Assembly (NCBI GenBank): GCA_944320885.1
Contig: CALUJE010000007.1
Span: forward strand, 42,960 to 106,959
From: an uncultured Phocaeicola sp.
Lineage (GTDB): Bacteria > Bacteroidota > Bacteroidia > Bacteroidales > Bacteroidaceae
Reading direction: 5' to 3'
Length of the DNA: 64,000 nucleotides
Within the stretch, counting starts at the first letter, position 1, and each line of letters starts with the position of its first letter. Shown here one piece after another: positions 55,416 to 63,893 of this stretch. The notes below the pieces were generated by a model. That model was not told the DNA's origin and searched no databases. It saw only the letters and a program-made list of their open reading frames with translations. Made by a program: the position numbers and the translations under genes.

Positions 55416-55453
55416 AAGGTCATCTCTGAACGAACTTAGAGGTGGCCTTTTTT
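55416..55453 (+). terminator. Terminator of the AsmA-like gene
   Basis: AAGGTCATCTC (55416-55426) pairs with GAGGTGGCCTT (55439-55449, wobble allowed) and is followed by TTTTTTC, a textbook rho-independent form. Confidence 0.75.
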
Positions 55454-55534
55454 CTTGTTTGTTACAGGAGCCCTTGTGTGATTATCAGAAAGAAATTGAT
55501 GAGCTTTTATTCCTTCCTTACTTTTGTCTTATTG

Positions 55535-55565
55535 TTGCTTAATTAGCATGTGCTTCTTAACTTTG
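55535..55565 (+). promoter_or_regulatory. Bacteroides-type promoter of the broken lipoprotein gene
   Basis: TTG (55535-55537), a 20-nt spacer and TAACTTTG (55558-55565) match the consensus. The leader to ATG 55653 would be about 80 nt. Confidence 0.7.
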
Positions 55566-55652
55566 CAGACCCAAAGAACAGGCTCTTAATTGTTGAAATT
55601 CGGAGATAAGTGAGTAAGTATTTTTAGTAATAATAAAAAATCAAGGAAAGAA

Positions 55653-56456
55653 ATGAAGAATGATTTGTTTAAGAAGTTTGTTGGCCTTTTAAGCCTTCTT
55701 GCAGTTTTGTTTGTAACCTCTTGCAGTGATGACGATGGCGAAGCTCAATTGGAAGTGAATATAGAGAGTGGTGATTATGTGGTTTATGCATCTAAGGGTG
55801 AATTGCAGATACCTTTAACTGTCAGTGGCTTGGCTAAGGAACCGTTGGCTTCTGATTTCAGTGCTACTATTTCTTCTTTTCAATGGGAAGAAGATTTGGA
55901 TGCTTCTTCCAGTCTTGCATTACCCGAACTCAAAGTGAAAAGTATAGAGAAGAAAGCTGAAGGTGCCTACATATTGACCGTGAGCTATGACATAACCGGT
56001 TATACAGAGTGCAGCTATAGTGTTCAGATTGTTTATCGTAACAATACATTGGCAGGAGGTGTTGTAAAGGTCAACTGTTATCCGTATTCAAATTATACGA
56101 TATAACTTCCGTTGCCGGAATTGACAATAGAAGAAAACAACAATAGCTTGAATGTTGATATCTATGATGCATGGGAATTGTTGGGAATACGAGTTCCGGG
56201 GTATAATGACCAGCATAAAGTTATGCTTTATGGAGGATTGGAAGGAGATGTCCTCACAAAGAATGTGATTAAGGCAGAAAACGGAAAGACGGTATTTCTT
56301 TTCCAACATTTCTTTCTTTCAACAGTAGAGCTGGACAGTGTTTCATTGAAACCGGCAAAAGAACTGACTAAAGGCGTTGCTTATGGAATTTTGGTTATTG
56401 TACCTACAGAAGATGGAAAGTCAGTAGGAGTATATCGTTCGTTCATTGTTAAGTAA
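55653..56456 (+). pseudogene. Lipoprotein gene interrupted by an in-frame stop
   Basis: One continuous reading frame is split by TAA at 56103-56105. The first part (150 residues) has a signal peptide with lipobox LFVTSC followed by SDDDGEAQ and a beta-rich body ending YPYSNYTI. After the stop the same frame continues LPLPELTIEENNNSLNVD to a natural end YRSFIVK, with no start codon except TTG. One base change at the stop would restore a protein of about 267 residues. I do not recognise the family. The good promoter suggests a recently active gene. A sequencing error is an alternative. Confidence 0.75.
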
Positions 56457-56481
56457 CTCAGATAAAAAGGCTTTTTTTATG

Positions 56482-56525
56482 GAAAGGGCAAGTCTAGACC
56501 TTATATGGTCAAGGCCTGCCCTTTC
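56482..56525 (+). terminator. Terminator hairpin, sequence twin of 58646-58685
   Basis: GAAAGGGC (56482-56489) pairs with GCCCTTTC (56518-56525) and the stem continues inward through the AGTCTAGACC / GGTCAAGGCCT part around loop TTATAT. The inner 34 nt closely match the hairpin at 58646-58679. Confidence 0.65.
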
Positions 56526-56708
56526 TACTGAAAGATACGGATAAACTGGATTGCAGAAAGGTTGCATCTGTTATGATTTTTATGGCAAACAAGTGCTTAT
56601 AGAAAAGAAATACTGAATAGAATAGTACAATGTAGATGATTGTTCATATCATCGGGTTGCAATAGTTTATATTTTTATGAACTAGTAAATATTCTGTTCT
56701 ATAATATG

Positions 56709-56738
56709 TTTGACAGACAATAAAAGTATTTATCTTTG
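56709..56738 (+). promoter_or_regulatory. Promoter of the WG-repeat gene
   Basis: TTTG (56709-56712), 18 nt, then TATCTTTG (56731-56738). The spacer is one nucleotide shorter than usual. The leader to ATG 56857 is about 110 nt. Confidence 0.6.
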
Positions 56739-56856
56739 TCCAGAGGTATATGATAGATTAAAAATTCCCTTTTTTAGCTGATTTTTAATATTTATAGGCC
56801 AGAAACTTCTATATGGGAATAATAAGAAAAATGGTATACATATAAAAGAGAATATT

Positions 56857-58584
56857 ATGATAAAAAAATTATTTTTTGGTTTGGTTTGTTTGTTTCCTTG
56901 CCTTTCTATAAAGGCACAAACAGAGTCCTTTGATTATTATGAGAATGGGAAATGGGGATGTATATTTCAGTATTATGATTTTCAGGCAAAGGAATATTGT
57001 TCATTCAGTGTATTTCCCCAATATGACGCAACTTGTTTCGTTTGGTATAATGAAAAGAATGGTGGATACTTTATGGCAAAGAAAAACGGTAAATGGGCTT
57101 TGATGAATGAATATAATATACCTGTCACCGACTTTGTTTTTGAAGATATTAATTCTGCATTTGATGAAACTAGTGAGTCATACAAGGGAGAAATCGTAGT
57201 AAATAAGCGTACGGATAATACAGGTTATGCAGAAAATTTGAAGTTAATGCTCTCGTTTGGCACAAAAGATCCTTTTACGGAAAAGAAAGAAGTTGTCTTT
57301 GATACGAAGCATAGAAACGTGCAGGATAAATTTATTTTTTTGAATAAATCCAGTTGGGTTGCAGTGAAGAAAGATGGAAAATGGGGATATCTTCAGTTGG
57401 ATGGAACGTGGGCGATTGAACCTGTATTTGAAGAAGCCTATGCTTTTGTTATGAAAACTAAAGGTTTTGGCGCTAAAGGAACCCAATATGCCATAGCCAA
57501 TGTGAAGAAAGACGGTTTATGGGGAGTTATTGATCCGACGGGTAAAGTTATCACTAAGTTTAAGGCAAAGAAAAGTATGAAATACAATAAGTTGGAAAAA
57601 CTTTGCGAGAAACTTGTGAAAAAGGAAAAGCTCGAAGGCTTTTCTGTGCCAAGACCTAAATTTTCTCCTTATGTCTGTACCAGTGAAAAAGAAGTTGGTA
57701 TCATTAAGACATCGGGTAATATGTTGCAACTGGTAGATGCCGAAACAAAAGAACCTGTAACACCTTTTTTGTATCAGCGGGTAGAACTTGTTAATCAGGA
57801 TGTGTTGAAAGTGGAAAGAAATAATAAATGGGGTATAGTGAATCTGAATTCGGGTGAAGTTATTCCTTGTATATTTGATTCTATTGGTGAATTTGACGGG
57901 AATGGTTTTGCTGAGGCGGAGACTGATGGAAGAAGAATTGGTGTTAATATGAGAGGATGGGCTTCAATTGTTCCGGATGATATTCAATCCATGTTAAAGC
58001 AGGCAGACAAGTATTCCAGAAAAAATGATTATGCTAGTGCTGCCCGTTTGCTTGCTTATGCCAAGACCGTAACCGGTGCAAAAGAAGACGATATGTTCCG
58101 TTTGAAATTTGGTTCGAGCATTGCTAAAAAGTATTATTGGGCCGAAAAGTATCGTACAGGTGAAGCGGTAAGACAGCCGGAGGCTAGTGGATGGGAATTG
58201 CTTGGTGAGATTTTTACTACCGGTCAGGAACTGTATCAGACATTTAGTGGCAAAGCTGAGGGAACGTATGAATCGTTGACCGGCGATAGCAGTGTAGGAA
58301 CAGGTATTAATACAAACTCTTCATTGCAATCGCAATATGCACAGTGGGAACGTAGAGCTATTGCCAACTACAATTCGCTTACTAATACAGGTTCCAGAGT
58401 GAAAAAGAACGGTAATGATGTGAAAGGTACTAATGGACAAAGTCTTAATTCCGGAAATTATGTAATGCAGAAAAAAGCTTTGCGTCAGGCACAGGATGAA
58501 ATGAGAAAGATTAGAAGTAAGGCAAGTAAACAAGGTATCAGTATTCCACAATCACGTTACGAAACAGTTACCGTATCATATTAA
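56857..58584 (+). CDS. Secreted WG-repeat protein
   Basis: A 575-residue exported protein with signal peptide MIKKLFFGLVCLFPCLSIKA. At least five WG repeats are visible as KWG or LWG with flanking charged residues: YENGKWGCIF, KKNGKWALMN, KKDGKWGYLQ, KKDGLWGVID and NNKWGIVNL. The C-terminal 200 residues are helical, with a Ser/Asn-rich part and then basic RQAQDEMRKIRSK. WG repeats are thought to form beta structures for binding, but no function is established. It is monocistronic, with its own promoter and terminator. Confidence 0.85.
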   Translation: MIKKLFFGLVCLFPCLSIKAQTESFDYYENGKWGCIFQYYDFQAKEYCSFSVFPQYDATCFVWYNEKNGGYFMAKKNGKWALMNEYNIPVTDFVFEDINSAFDETSESYKGEIVVNKRTDNTGYAENLKLMLSFGTKDPFTEKKEVVFDTKHRNVQDKFIFLNKSSWVAVKKDGKWGYLQLDGTWAIEPVFEEAYAFVMKTKGFGAKGTQYAIANVKKDGLWGVIDPTGKVITKFKAKKSMKYNKLEKLCEKLVKKEKLEGFSVPRPKFSPYVCTSEKEVGIIKTSGNMLQLVDAETKEPVTPFLYQRVELVNQDVLKVERNNKWGIVNLNSGEVIPCIFDSIGEFDGNGFAEAETDGRRIGVNMRGWASIVPDDIQSMLKQADKYSRKNDYASAARLLAYAKTVTGAKEDDMFRLKFGSSIAKKYYWAEKYRTGEAVRQPEASGWELLGEIFTTGQELYQTFSGKAEGTYESLTGDSSVGTGINTNSSLQSQYAQWERRAIANYNSLTNTGSRVKKNGNDVKGTNGQSLNSGNYVMQKKALRQAQDEMRKIRSKASKQGISIPQSRYETVTVSY

Positions 58585-58645
58585 TCTTGAGCGTTAAATA
58601 TATTTCTTGAGAGCCTAATAAAATATTTAGAGCAATAACTGATGT

Positions 58646-58685
58646 GGCAGGTCTAGACTGTATATGGTCAAGGCCTGCCTTTTTT
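58646..58685 (+). terminator. Terminator of the WG-repeat gene
   Basis: GGCAGGTCTAGACTG pairs with TGGTCAAGGCCTGCC (58646-58679) around a short loop, one mismatch and wobble pairs allowed, followed by TTTTTT. It closely matches the hairpin at 56482-56525. Confidence 0.75.
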
Positions 58686-58726
58686 CTTTTAAGACTCCTC
58701 TTTAAAAATTGGCAAAGACTCCGTGA

Positions 58727-58820
58727 AAAGTTTATCTCTAGTCTGGGGATACATATCCTTAGCCTAAGGATACATATCTCTAGGCTAAGGATACGTATCC
58801 TTAACCTGAGGATAAACTTT
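58727..58820. repeat. 94-bp tandem-palindrome element, copy B
   Basis: The same length and layout as 41655-41748: ends AAAGTTTATC and GATAAACTTT, with four 19-bp units at 58733-58751, 58754-58772, 58775-58793 and 58796-58814 separated by 2 nt. Unit 2 is a perfect palindrome TATCCTTAGCCTAAGGATA. By hand about 79 of 94 positions match copy A. Confidence 0.85.
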
Positions 58821-58903
58821 TTCTGCGGGAGAGAACAGTTTTTCCTCTTTGTAAATTCTGATAGTATAAAGCTTGAAAATAGAATTTTGTCAGGGAGGCA
58901 AGT

Positions 58904-60442
58904 TTATCGCACCCAGTTGTCACGGTCGAGATTACGGTAACTGATAGCCTCGGCTATGTGAGCGCTCTGGATGTGTTCGCATCCTTCAAGGTCGGCGATA
59001 GTGCGCGATACTTTCAGTATGCGGTCGTATGCGCGTGCCGACAAGTTAAGACGTGTCATGGCTTGGCGCAACAGGTTCAGACTTCGTTCGTCGGGTTGTG
59101 CATAACGGGCAAGCATGGCCGATGTCATTTGGGCATTGCAATGAATCTGTGGAAAGTCCTTATAACGTTCCTGCTGAATCTGGCGTGCCTTGATAACCCG
59201 TGCGCGGATAGTGGCACTCGACTCTTCCCGGCGGGTACTGCTCATTTCTTCGAAAGGTACCGGAACTATCTCTACCTGAATGTCTATACGGTCCATGAGA
59301 GGTCCTGAAATCTTGTTCAGATAACGGATAACTTGTGTTTGCGAGCAGACGCAGGCACGGGTAGGGTGGTTGTAGTAGCCGCAAGGACAAGGATTCATGG
59401 AAGCAACAAACATGAAGTTGCACGGAAACTCTACGCTGTATTTCGCACGCGCGATGGTTATCTTGCGGTCTTCAAGTGGTTGGCGCAGTACCTCGAGCAC
59501 ATTGCGGTTAAATTCCGGCAGCTCGTCGGCAAAGAGTACTCCGTTATGTGCCAGACTGATTTCTCCCGGTTGAGGGTTCTGGCCACCGCCGATAAGGGCT
59601 ACCGACGAAATGGAATGATGTGGGGCCCTGAACGGCCGTTGGGCAATGAGTGACGACTGGCTGCCCAGCTTTCCGGCAACGGAGTGAATCTTTGTTGTTT
59701 CGAGACTCTCCGAAAGGCTCAGTGGCGGTAGAATGGAGGGCAGACGTTTGGCCATCATGGATTTGCCGCTTCCCGGAGGGCCTATCATGATGAGATTGTG
59801 TCCGCCAGCAGCAGCCACTTCGAGGGCACGCTTTACATTTTCCTGTCCTTTCACGTCGGCAAAGTCGAATTCAAAACTGTTTTGGTTCTGGTAAAACTCT
59901 TCGCGCGTATTAACTATGGTAGGTTCAAGCGTAAGTTCGTCGTTCAGAAAGCCTATCACGTCGCGTATATTGTCTACTCCATACACGTCGAGATTGTTTA
60001 CAACGGCTGCTTCACGTGCGTTCTGCCTGGGGACAATGAGGCCTTTGAACCCTTTTTCACGTGCCTTGATGGCAATGGGCAATGCTCCTTTTATGGGTTG
60101 CAGACTGCCGTCAAGACTCAGCTCACCCATGAGCAGATAGTGGGCAAGCTTGTCACTTTTGATGTTCTCATTGGATGCCAGTATGCCGATGGCTATAGGG
60201 AGGTCGTATGCAGAACCTTCTTTTCGGATGTCGGCAGGTGCCATGTTGATGATAATCTGTCGTGCAGGAAACTTATAGTCGTTAACTTGCAGGGCCGACA
60301 TGATTCTTTCGTGGCTTTCCTTTACGGCCGAATCGGGGAGTCCCACCAAAAAGAACTTGATACCTCTCGAACTGTTGACCTCGATGGTAACAATGGTGGC
60401 TTCAATACCCTGTACGGCAGCTCCGAATAGTTTTACAAGCAT
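58904..60442 (-). CDS. ComM/YifB-family Mg-chelatase-like AAA ATPase
   Basis: A 512-residue protein with an N-terminal Lon-protease-like fold (about 1-170), a Walker A GPPGSGKS at about 221-228, Walker B GVLFADELPEF, and a Cys-rich NPCPCGYYNHPTRACVCS. In naturally competent bacteria ComM is a branch-migration helicase that aids integration of transforming DNA; the role in Bacteroides is not established. It has 24 bp before the next gene on the same strand (60467), so both may share a transcript. Confidence 0.92.
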   Translation of the reverse strand: MLVKLFGAAVQGIEATIVTIEVNSSRGIKFFLVGLPDSAVKESHERIMSALQVNDYKFPARQIIINMAPADIRKEGSAYDLPIAIGILASNENIKSDKLAHYLLMGELSLDGSLQPIKGALPIAIKAREKGFKGLIVPRQNAREAAVVNNLDVYGVDNIRDVIGFLNDELTLEPTIVNTREEFYQNQNSFEFDFADVKGQENVKRALEVAAAGGHNLIMIGPPGSGKSMMAKRLPSILPPLSLSESLETTKIHSVAGKLGSQSSLIAQRPFRAPHHSISSVALIGGGQNPQPGEISLAHNGVLFADELPEFNRNVLEVLRQPLEDRKITIARAKYSVEFPCNFMFVASMNPCPCGYYNHPTRACVCSQTQVIRYLNKISGPLMDRIDIQVEIVPVPFEEMSSTRREESSATIRARVIKARQIQQERYKDFPQIHCNAQMTSAMLARYAQPDERSLNLLRQAMTRLNLSARAYDRILKVSRTIADLEGCEHIQSAHIAEAISYRNLDRDNWVR

Positions 60443-60466
60443 ACTTTAACGGTGTAATTCTTTGGC

Positions 60467-61489
60467 TTATTTTTTGTTTTTCTTGTCATTTTCGAGCAAA
60501 GAGTCGAGCTTTGCTATAATGGGTTCTAACCTGTTTTCACGGGCAACCACTTTGCGCTGTTTGTTTAGCAGAATGATTTGAGGAATGGAGTTCACCCCAA
60601 ATTGTTCTACCAACCGGCTTTTCCAGCCCATGAGGTCACAAGTTTGTTCAGCAGGCAGGGAGTCGTTTTTCATCAATTCGTTCCATGTCTTCTTGTCGGT
60701 ATCCATTGCAATGTTCAGAAAAACGGTCTTTTCTCTTTTCTTGTCTTTCTTTGCTTCGGCTATTTCTTTCTGAAGTTTCATTCCGTCGGGTAGCCAGCTG
60801 GCCCAGAATGTAACTACGATATACTGGTTGTTATACTGATAGGCGCTGATATATTTGTTGTCTTTGTTCTTTGTCCGGAAGTTGGATATATATCGTCCGG
60901 TATCTGCCATGGCACTGTATTTGAGCCTCTCTTCGATATCTCTGATAAGAAAGTCGTCTTGCAGCTTACCGCTCATAAGCTTGATAAGTTCCTGTATGGT
61001 CTTGGCATCGGGATTGGGGGTCTGGACATAGTATTTATCGAGCAAATACACGCTTACCGGCGAGAATGGATTCTGGGCGATGAATGCTTTTACGGAATCA
61101 CGTGCTTGCTCTGCATTAACCTTGCGGTATCTGTCCATGAGCGGATAAAGAATATCATTGTATGTGCCGCCTTTTACCTGCAGACTGTTCCAGTGAGCAG
61201 TGTCACCGCTTATTTCGGTTTGCGTATTTTTATCGGCAAAGATGTCATATTGTGTTCCGTTCTTGAACATCAGCGTAAGCAGTACGGTTGTGTCGGTCTG
61301 CAGCTGGTATTCAAATTTCTCATCTTTGATGCTGACAGTATCAATACGGCTGAAGGCCGTGTCGGGGATTATGACCCATGCTATGCTGTCATTGATTCCC
61401 TTGATTGTTCCAGAAAGAGTGAATGTATTTCTGCTTTTGCCGCATCCCGCCAATAGCAGAATGGTTGCAAGGAGATAAAACGTTTTCAT
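60467..61489 (-). CDS. Thioredoxin-fold lipoprotein lacking the redox cysteines
   Basis: A 340-residue lipoprotein: lipobox LLAGC then GKSRNTFT, an N-terminal DUF4369-like domain (FTLSGTIKGINDSIAWVII), a helical middle and a TlpA/thioredoxin-like C-terminal domain. At the active-site position the sequence is FWASWLPDGMKLQKE (W232 to G236) where active relatives have WCxxC, so both cysteines are missing. The cis-Pro loop is kept (VNSIPQIILL). It is probably a structural or binding member of the family rather than a disulfide enzyme. A good promoter lies upstream. Confidence 0.8.
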   Translation of the reverse strand: MKTFYLLATILLLAGCGKSRNTFTLSGTIKGINDSIAWVIIPDTAFSRIDTVSIKDEKFEYQLQTDTTVLLTLMFKNGTQYDIFADKNTQTEISGDTAHWNSLQVKGGTYNDILYPLMDRYRKVNAEQARDSVKAFIAQNPFSPVSVYLLDKYYVQTPNPDAKTIQELIKLMSGKLQDDFLIRDIEERLKYSAMADTGRYISNFRTKNKDNKYISAYQYNNQYIVVTFWASWLPDGMKLQKEIAEAKKDKKREKTVFLNIAMDTDKKTWNELMKNDSLPAEQTCDLMGWKSRLVEQFGVNSIPQIILLNKQRKVVARENRLEPIIAKLDSLLENDKKNKK

Positions 61490-61508
61490 TTTTGATATAT
61501 ATTTGTCA

Positions 61509-61538
61509 CAAAGGTAATTCTTTTACTATTGAAAACAA
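61509..61538 (-). promoter_or_regulatory. Bacteroides-type promoter of the 60467 lipoprotein gene
   Basis: On the minus strand TTG (61536-61538), 19 nt and TACCTTTG (61509-61516) fit the consensus, about 20 bp upstream of ATG 61489. Confidence 0.65.
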
Positions 61539-61634
61539 CCAAAAAATATCCTTTTTCTTTGATTTACCTATCTTATAATTTTATTTTTGTTCTGAAAAAC
61601 AGTTGGTAACGGGCTTTCTTATTTCTATTTTTAT

Positions 61635-61642
61635 TAATTTTG
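61635..61642 (+). promoter_or_regulatory. Possible -7 element of the ThrE-like gene
   Basis: TAATTTTG matches TAnnTTTG, 57 bp before ATG 61700. The -33 box is not clear. Confidence 0.4.
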
Positions 61643-61699
61643 CACGTTTTTTGAAGGAGAAAACAAAAACTGAAAAAAATAAATATCTAAACTGAAGCT

Positions 61700-63046
61700 A
61701 TGGAAATAAACGAGGGCTTTTTGGAAGCAAATTCCACATTAATGGGACGTAAGGTTGATTTATTGCTGCGCACCGGACAAATACTTGTAGAAAGTGCGGC
61801 CGATACAAACCGTATTGTTCGTAACATGAAAAGAGTTGCAGCCTATTTGGGAATCCCGGAAGAAATGTTGCATATAGATGTGAGCTATACGATGTTGCAG
61901 GTCAATGTCAGTGATGACCGTTTTTCATATACCAAATTCCAGAAATGTGAGAAGCATGGTATTAATATGTCGGCCATTTCGGAAATAAGCAAGCTCTCAT
62001 GGCGTGCTATTGAAAATGACTATACACTTGACCGTTACGAACAGGAGTTGGAAAGTATAGCCAAGAAGCCTCGCAACTATAAACCATATCTGGTAGCAGT
62101 ATGTGCCGGTTTTGCCTGCGGAGGATTCTGTAAGCTTTTTGGTTGTGACTGGATAGCCTTTTTGTTTGCTTCTATCTGTGCTTTTGCCGGCTTTAGAGTA
62201 CGTGCACGCTGTATAGAGGCAGGAGTTAACGTGTATATGAGTATAGGTATTGCGGCATTTGTTTCTACTTGTTTGGCTTATGCAACTTCATTTTTCGGAT
62301 GGTCTTCAACACCGTATCACCCTCTTTTGGCCTGTGCCCTGTTCATTGTGCCGGGAGTTCCGTTGATAAACTTTGTAGATGACATGATAGACAATTACCT
62401 GTTAGTAGGTATTACGCGTGCGGCCAATACGGTAATGATGATGGCGGCCATGGCTTTTGGTATTGCCTTTGCCATGCGTTTGCTGGTTATGGAAGATGTA
62501 ACCATCAGTGATAAGTTTAGCGAACTGAGTATGACTCCGCATGATTCTTATTACGTATATGCCATTGCTGCGGCGATAGCTGCTATGGGCTTCTCTACCA
62601 TATTTAATGTGCAACGCAGATTGTTATGGGTTGTTGCCATAGGAGGTATGATTTCTGTATGTACACGTAATTTCGTAAACTTTGAGTTGGGATACGGACC
62701 GGTAATTGGTTCGTTTATGGGAGCGTTGGTTGTGAGCTTGATTGCGTTGAAAGCTGTTCACTGGTTTCATGTTCCTAATCACGTCTTGACTATTCCGTCT
62801 GTTATTCCGATGATTCCTGGAGTATTGATGTATCGCGGTTTGTTGGGATTTATAAATATGCACGGAGTGATAGGTGAGGTAACCAACGCGATGGTTAATG
62901 GCATTAATTCAGCTTTGATCATATTATGTATCTCTTTGGGAGTTGCCATTCCGAATATCTTCTTGCGTAAGTATATTGCCAAATCTAAGAGTGAACGTTT
63001 ACGTAAGATGCTGAGTGAACGTAAGCAACGTGGCGTTATTGTCTGA
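61700..63046 (+). CDS. ThrE-family threonine/serine exporter (fused form)
   Basis: Membrane protein of 448 residues that combines the DUF1212-like half and the DUF3815-like half of the ThrE exporter family. The soluble N-terminus includes LLLRTGQILVESAADTNRIV and ends in YELE-like charged sequence. It is followed by about ten helices with PGVPLINFVDDMIDNYLL and IPMIPGVLMYRGL. The split form exists as two genes in some bacteria; here it is one. Transport of Thr and Ser is inferred from the family. Confidence 0.88.
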   Translation: MEINEGFLEANSTLMGRKVDLLLRTGQILVESAADTNRIVRNMKRVAAYLGIPEEMLHIDVSYTMLQVNVSDDRFSYTKFQKCEKHGINMSAISEISKLSWRAIENDYTLDRYEQELESIAKKPRNYKPYLVAVCAGFACGGFCKLFGCDWIAFLFASICAFAGFRVRARCIEAGVNVYMSIGIAAFVSTCLAYATSFFGWSSTPYHPLLACALFIVPGVPLINFVDDMIDNYLLVGITRAANTVMMMAAMAFGIAFAMRLLVMEDVTISDKFSELSMTPHDSYYVYAIAAAIAAMGFSTIFNVQRRLLWVVAIGGMISVCTRNFVNFELGYGPVIGSFMGALVVSLIALKAVHWFHVPNHVLTIPSVIPMIPGVLMYRGLLGFINMHGVIGEVTNAMVNGINSALIILCISLGVAIPNIFLRKYIAKSKSERLRKMLSERKQRGVIV

Positions 63047-63189
63047 CAGAACATAACAATATATATAATCTTGTAAAGCATCCTCTCTGTATGAAGTGGG
63101 GATGCTTTTTTTGTTGTACAGGAAACGGCGAATGAATAATGATTATGTGACAGAAGTTTATAATATTTCCCAAAAACAGTTGCTACAGC

Positions 63190-63219
63190 TTTGATTTCTT
63201 GTTTTTATCGTTATTTTTG
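63190..63219 (+). promoter_or_regulatory. Promoter of the thiol peroxidase gene
   Basis: TTTG (63190-63193), 18 nt and TATTTTTG (63212-63219), one nucleotide shorter than the usual spacing. The leader to ATG 63247 is about 20 nt, which supports this start. Confidence 0.55.
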
Positions 63220-63246
63220 CGATTTAACATTAAAGTTTTATTGCAT

Positions 63247-63822
63247 ATGAAAATTAAAGTTTTGTTGGTTGCCGTGTGTCTTGTGGCAGGAATATCTGCT
63301 ACGTGTGCACAGAACAGTCAGCCGGTTAGAGTAACAGTGAAAGGAGTTCCGGTATTGCTTAGTGGCGCATTGCCAGCTATAGGAGAGCAAGCCCCTGATT
63401 TCATTGGGGTAAACAGTTCGATGAATGATATATCTTTGGGCAGTTTTCGAGGTAAAAAAGTTATTTTGAATATTTTCCCAAGTCTGGATACTCCAACTTG
63501 TGCGATGTCTGTACGTCATTTCAATCAGATGGCCGCTTCACTTCCCAATACTGTAGTGCTGGCCATATCCATGGATTTGCCTTTTGCACAAAAACGCTTC
63601 TGCAGCACGGAGGGCATTGAGAATGTAATACCTCTTTCAGTATTCCGTAATCCGGAGTTTGCAAAAGCTTACGGTATCTTGCAGACAGAAGGTAACGGAC
63701 GCGGTCTGCTGGCACGTGCTGTAGTCGTGATAGATGAAACAGGCAAGATTATGTATACCCAGCTTGTGAATGAGGTTTCGGAAGAACCGGACTACCAGGA
63801 TGTAATGGATGCCTTGAAATGA
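63247..63822 (+). CDS. Secreted thiol peroxidase, Tpx type
   Basis: Peroxiredoxin of the Tpx family, 191 residues, reducing peroxides. It has the Tpx start VTVKGVPVLLSGALPAIGEQAPDF split by the usual Gly loop, peroxidatic C85 in SLDTPTCAMS, resolving C119 in AQKRFCSTEGI. The N-terminus MKIKVLLVAVCLVAGISATCA looks like a signal peptide, so it would act in the periplasm, unlike cytoplasmic Tpx of E. coli. ATG 63247 fits the promoter; the longer frame starts before it. Confidence 0.88.
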   Translation: MKIKVLLVAVCLVAGISATCAQNSQPVRVTVKGVPVLLSGALPAIGEQAPDFIGVNSSMNDISLGSFRGKKVILNIFPSLDTPTCAMSVRHFNQMAASLPNTVVLAISMDLPFAQKRFCSTEGIENVIPLSVFRNPEFAKAYGILQTEGNGRGLLARAVVVIDETGKIMYTQLVNEVSEEPDYQDVMDALK

Positions 63823-63840
63823 TAAGGTTATGGATAAAAA

Positions 63841-63876
63841 ATTAAGAGGTTATTTCTACTGAAATAACCTCTTAAT
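63841..63876 (+). terminator. Terminator-like stem after tpx
   Basis: ATTAAGAGGTTATTTC (63841-63856) and GAAATAACCTCTTAAT (63861-63876) form a perfect 16-bp stem with a 4-nt loop. It has no T-run after it but lies 18 bp past the tpx stop. Confidence 0.6.
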
Positions 63877-63893
63877 GTACTCGGAGCGGGACT
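63876..63893 (-). other. Possible tRNA 3'-end fragment (att-like)
   Basis: TACTCGGAGCGGGACT read on the minus strand as AGTCCCGCTCCGAGTA resembles the T-stem plus acceptor 3' half of a tRNA gene. It stands alone in AT-rich DNA and no tRNA body follows at 63894-64000. It may be an attachment-site core left by an integrating element, or chance. Confidence 0.3.

Larger units (their letters stand above)
55336..55652. other. Intergenic stretch after the AsmA-like gene
   Basis: It holds the AsmA terminator (55416-55453) and the promoter of the broken lipoprotein gene (55535-55565). The remaining sequence shows nothing else that I recognise. Confidence 0.6.
56457..56856. other. Intergenic stretch before the WG-repeat gene
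   Basis: It contains the terminator at 56482-56525 and the promoter at 56709-56738. The AT-rich rest shows no gene, RNA or repeat that I recognise. Confidence 0.6.
58585..58903. other. Intergenic stretch between convergent WG-repeat and comM-like genes
   Basis: It contains the terminator at 58646-58685 and copy B of the 94-bp palindromic element (58727-58820). The open frame through the element codes only for repeated I-H-I-L-R-L-R-type residues and is not a gene. Confidence 0.7.

Noticed and set aside
58644..58940. Plus-strand open frame with the same repeated motif
   Set aside because: It starts inside a terminator, crosses the palindromic element and overlaps the end of the ComM-like gene.
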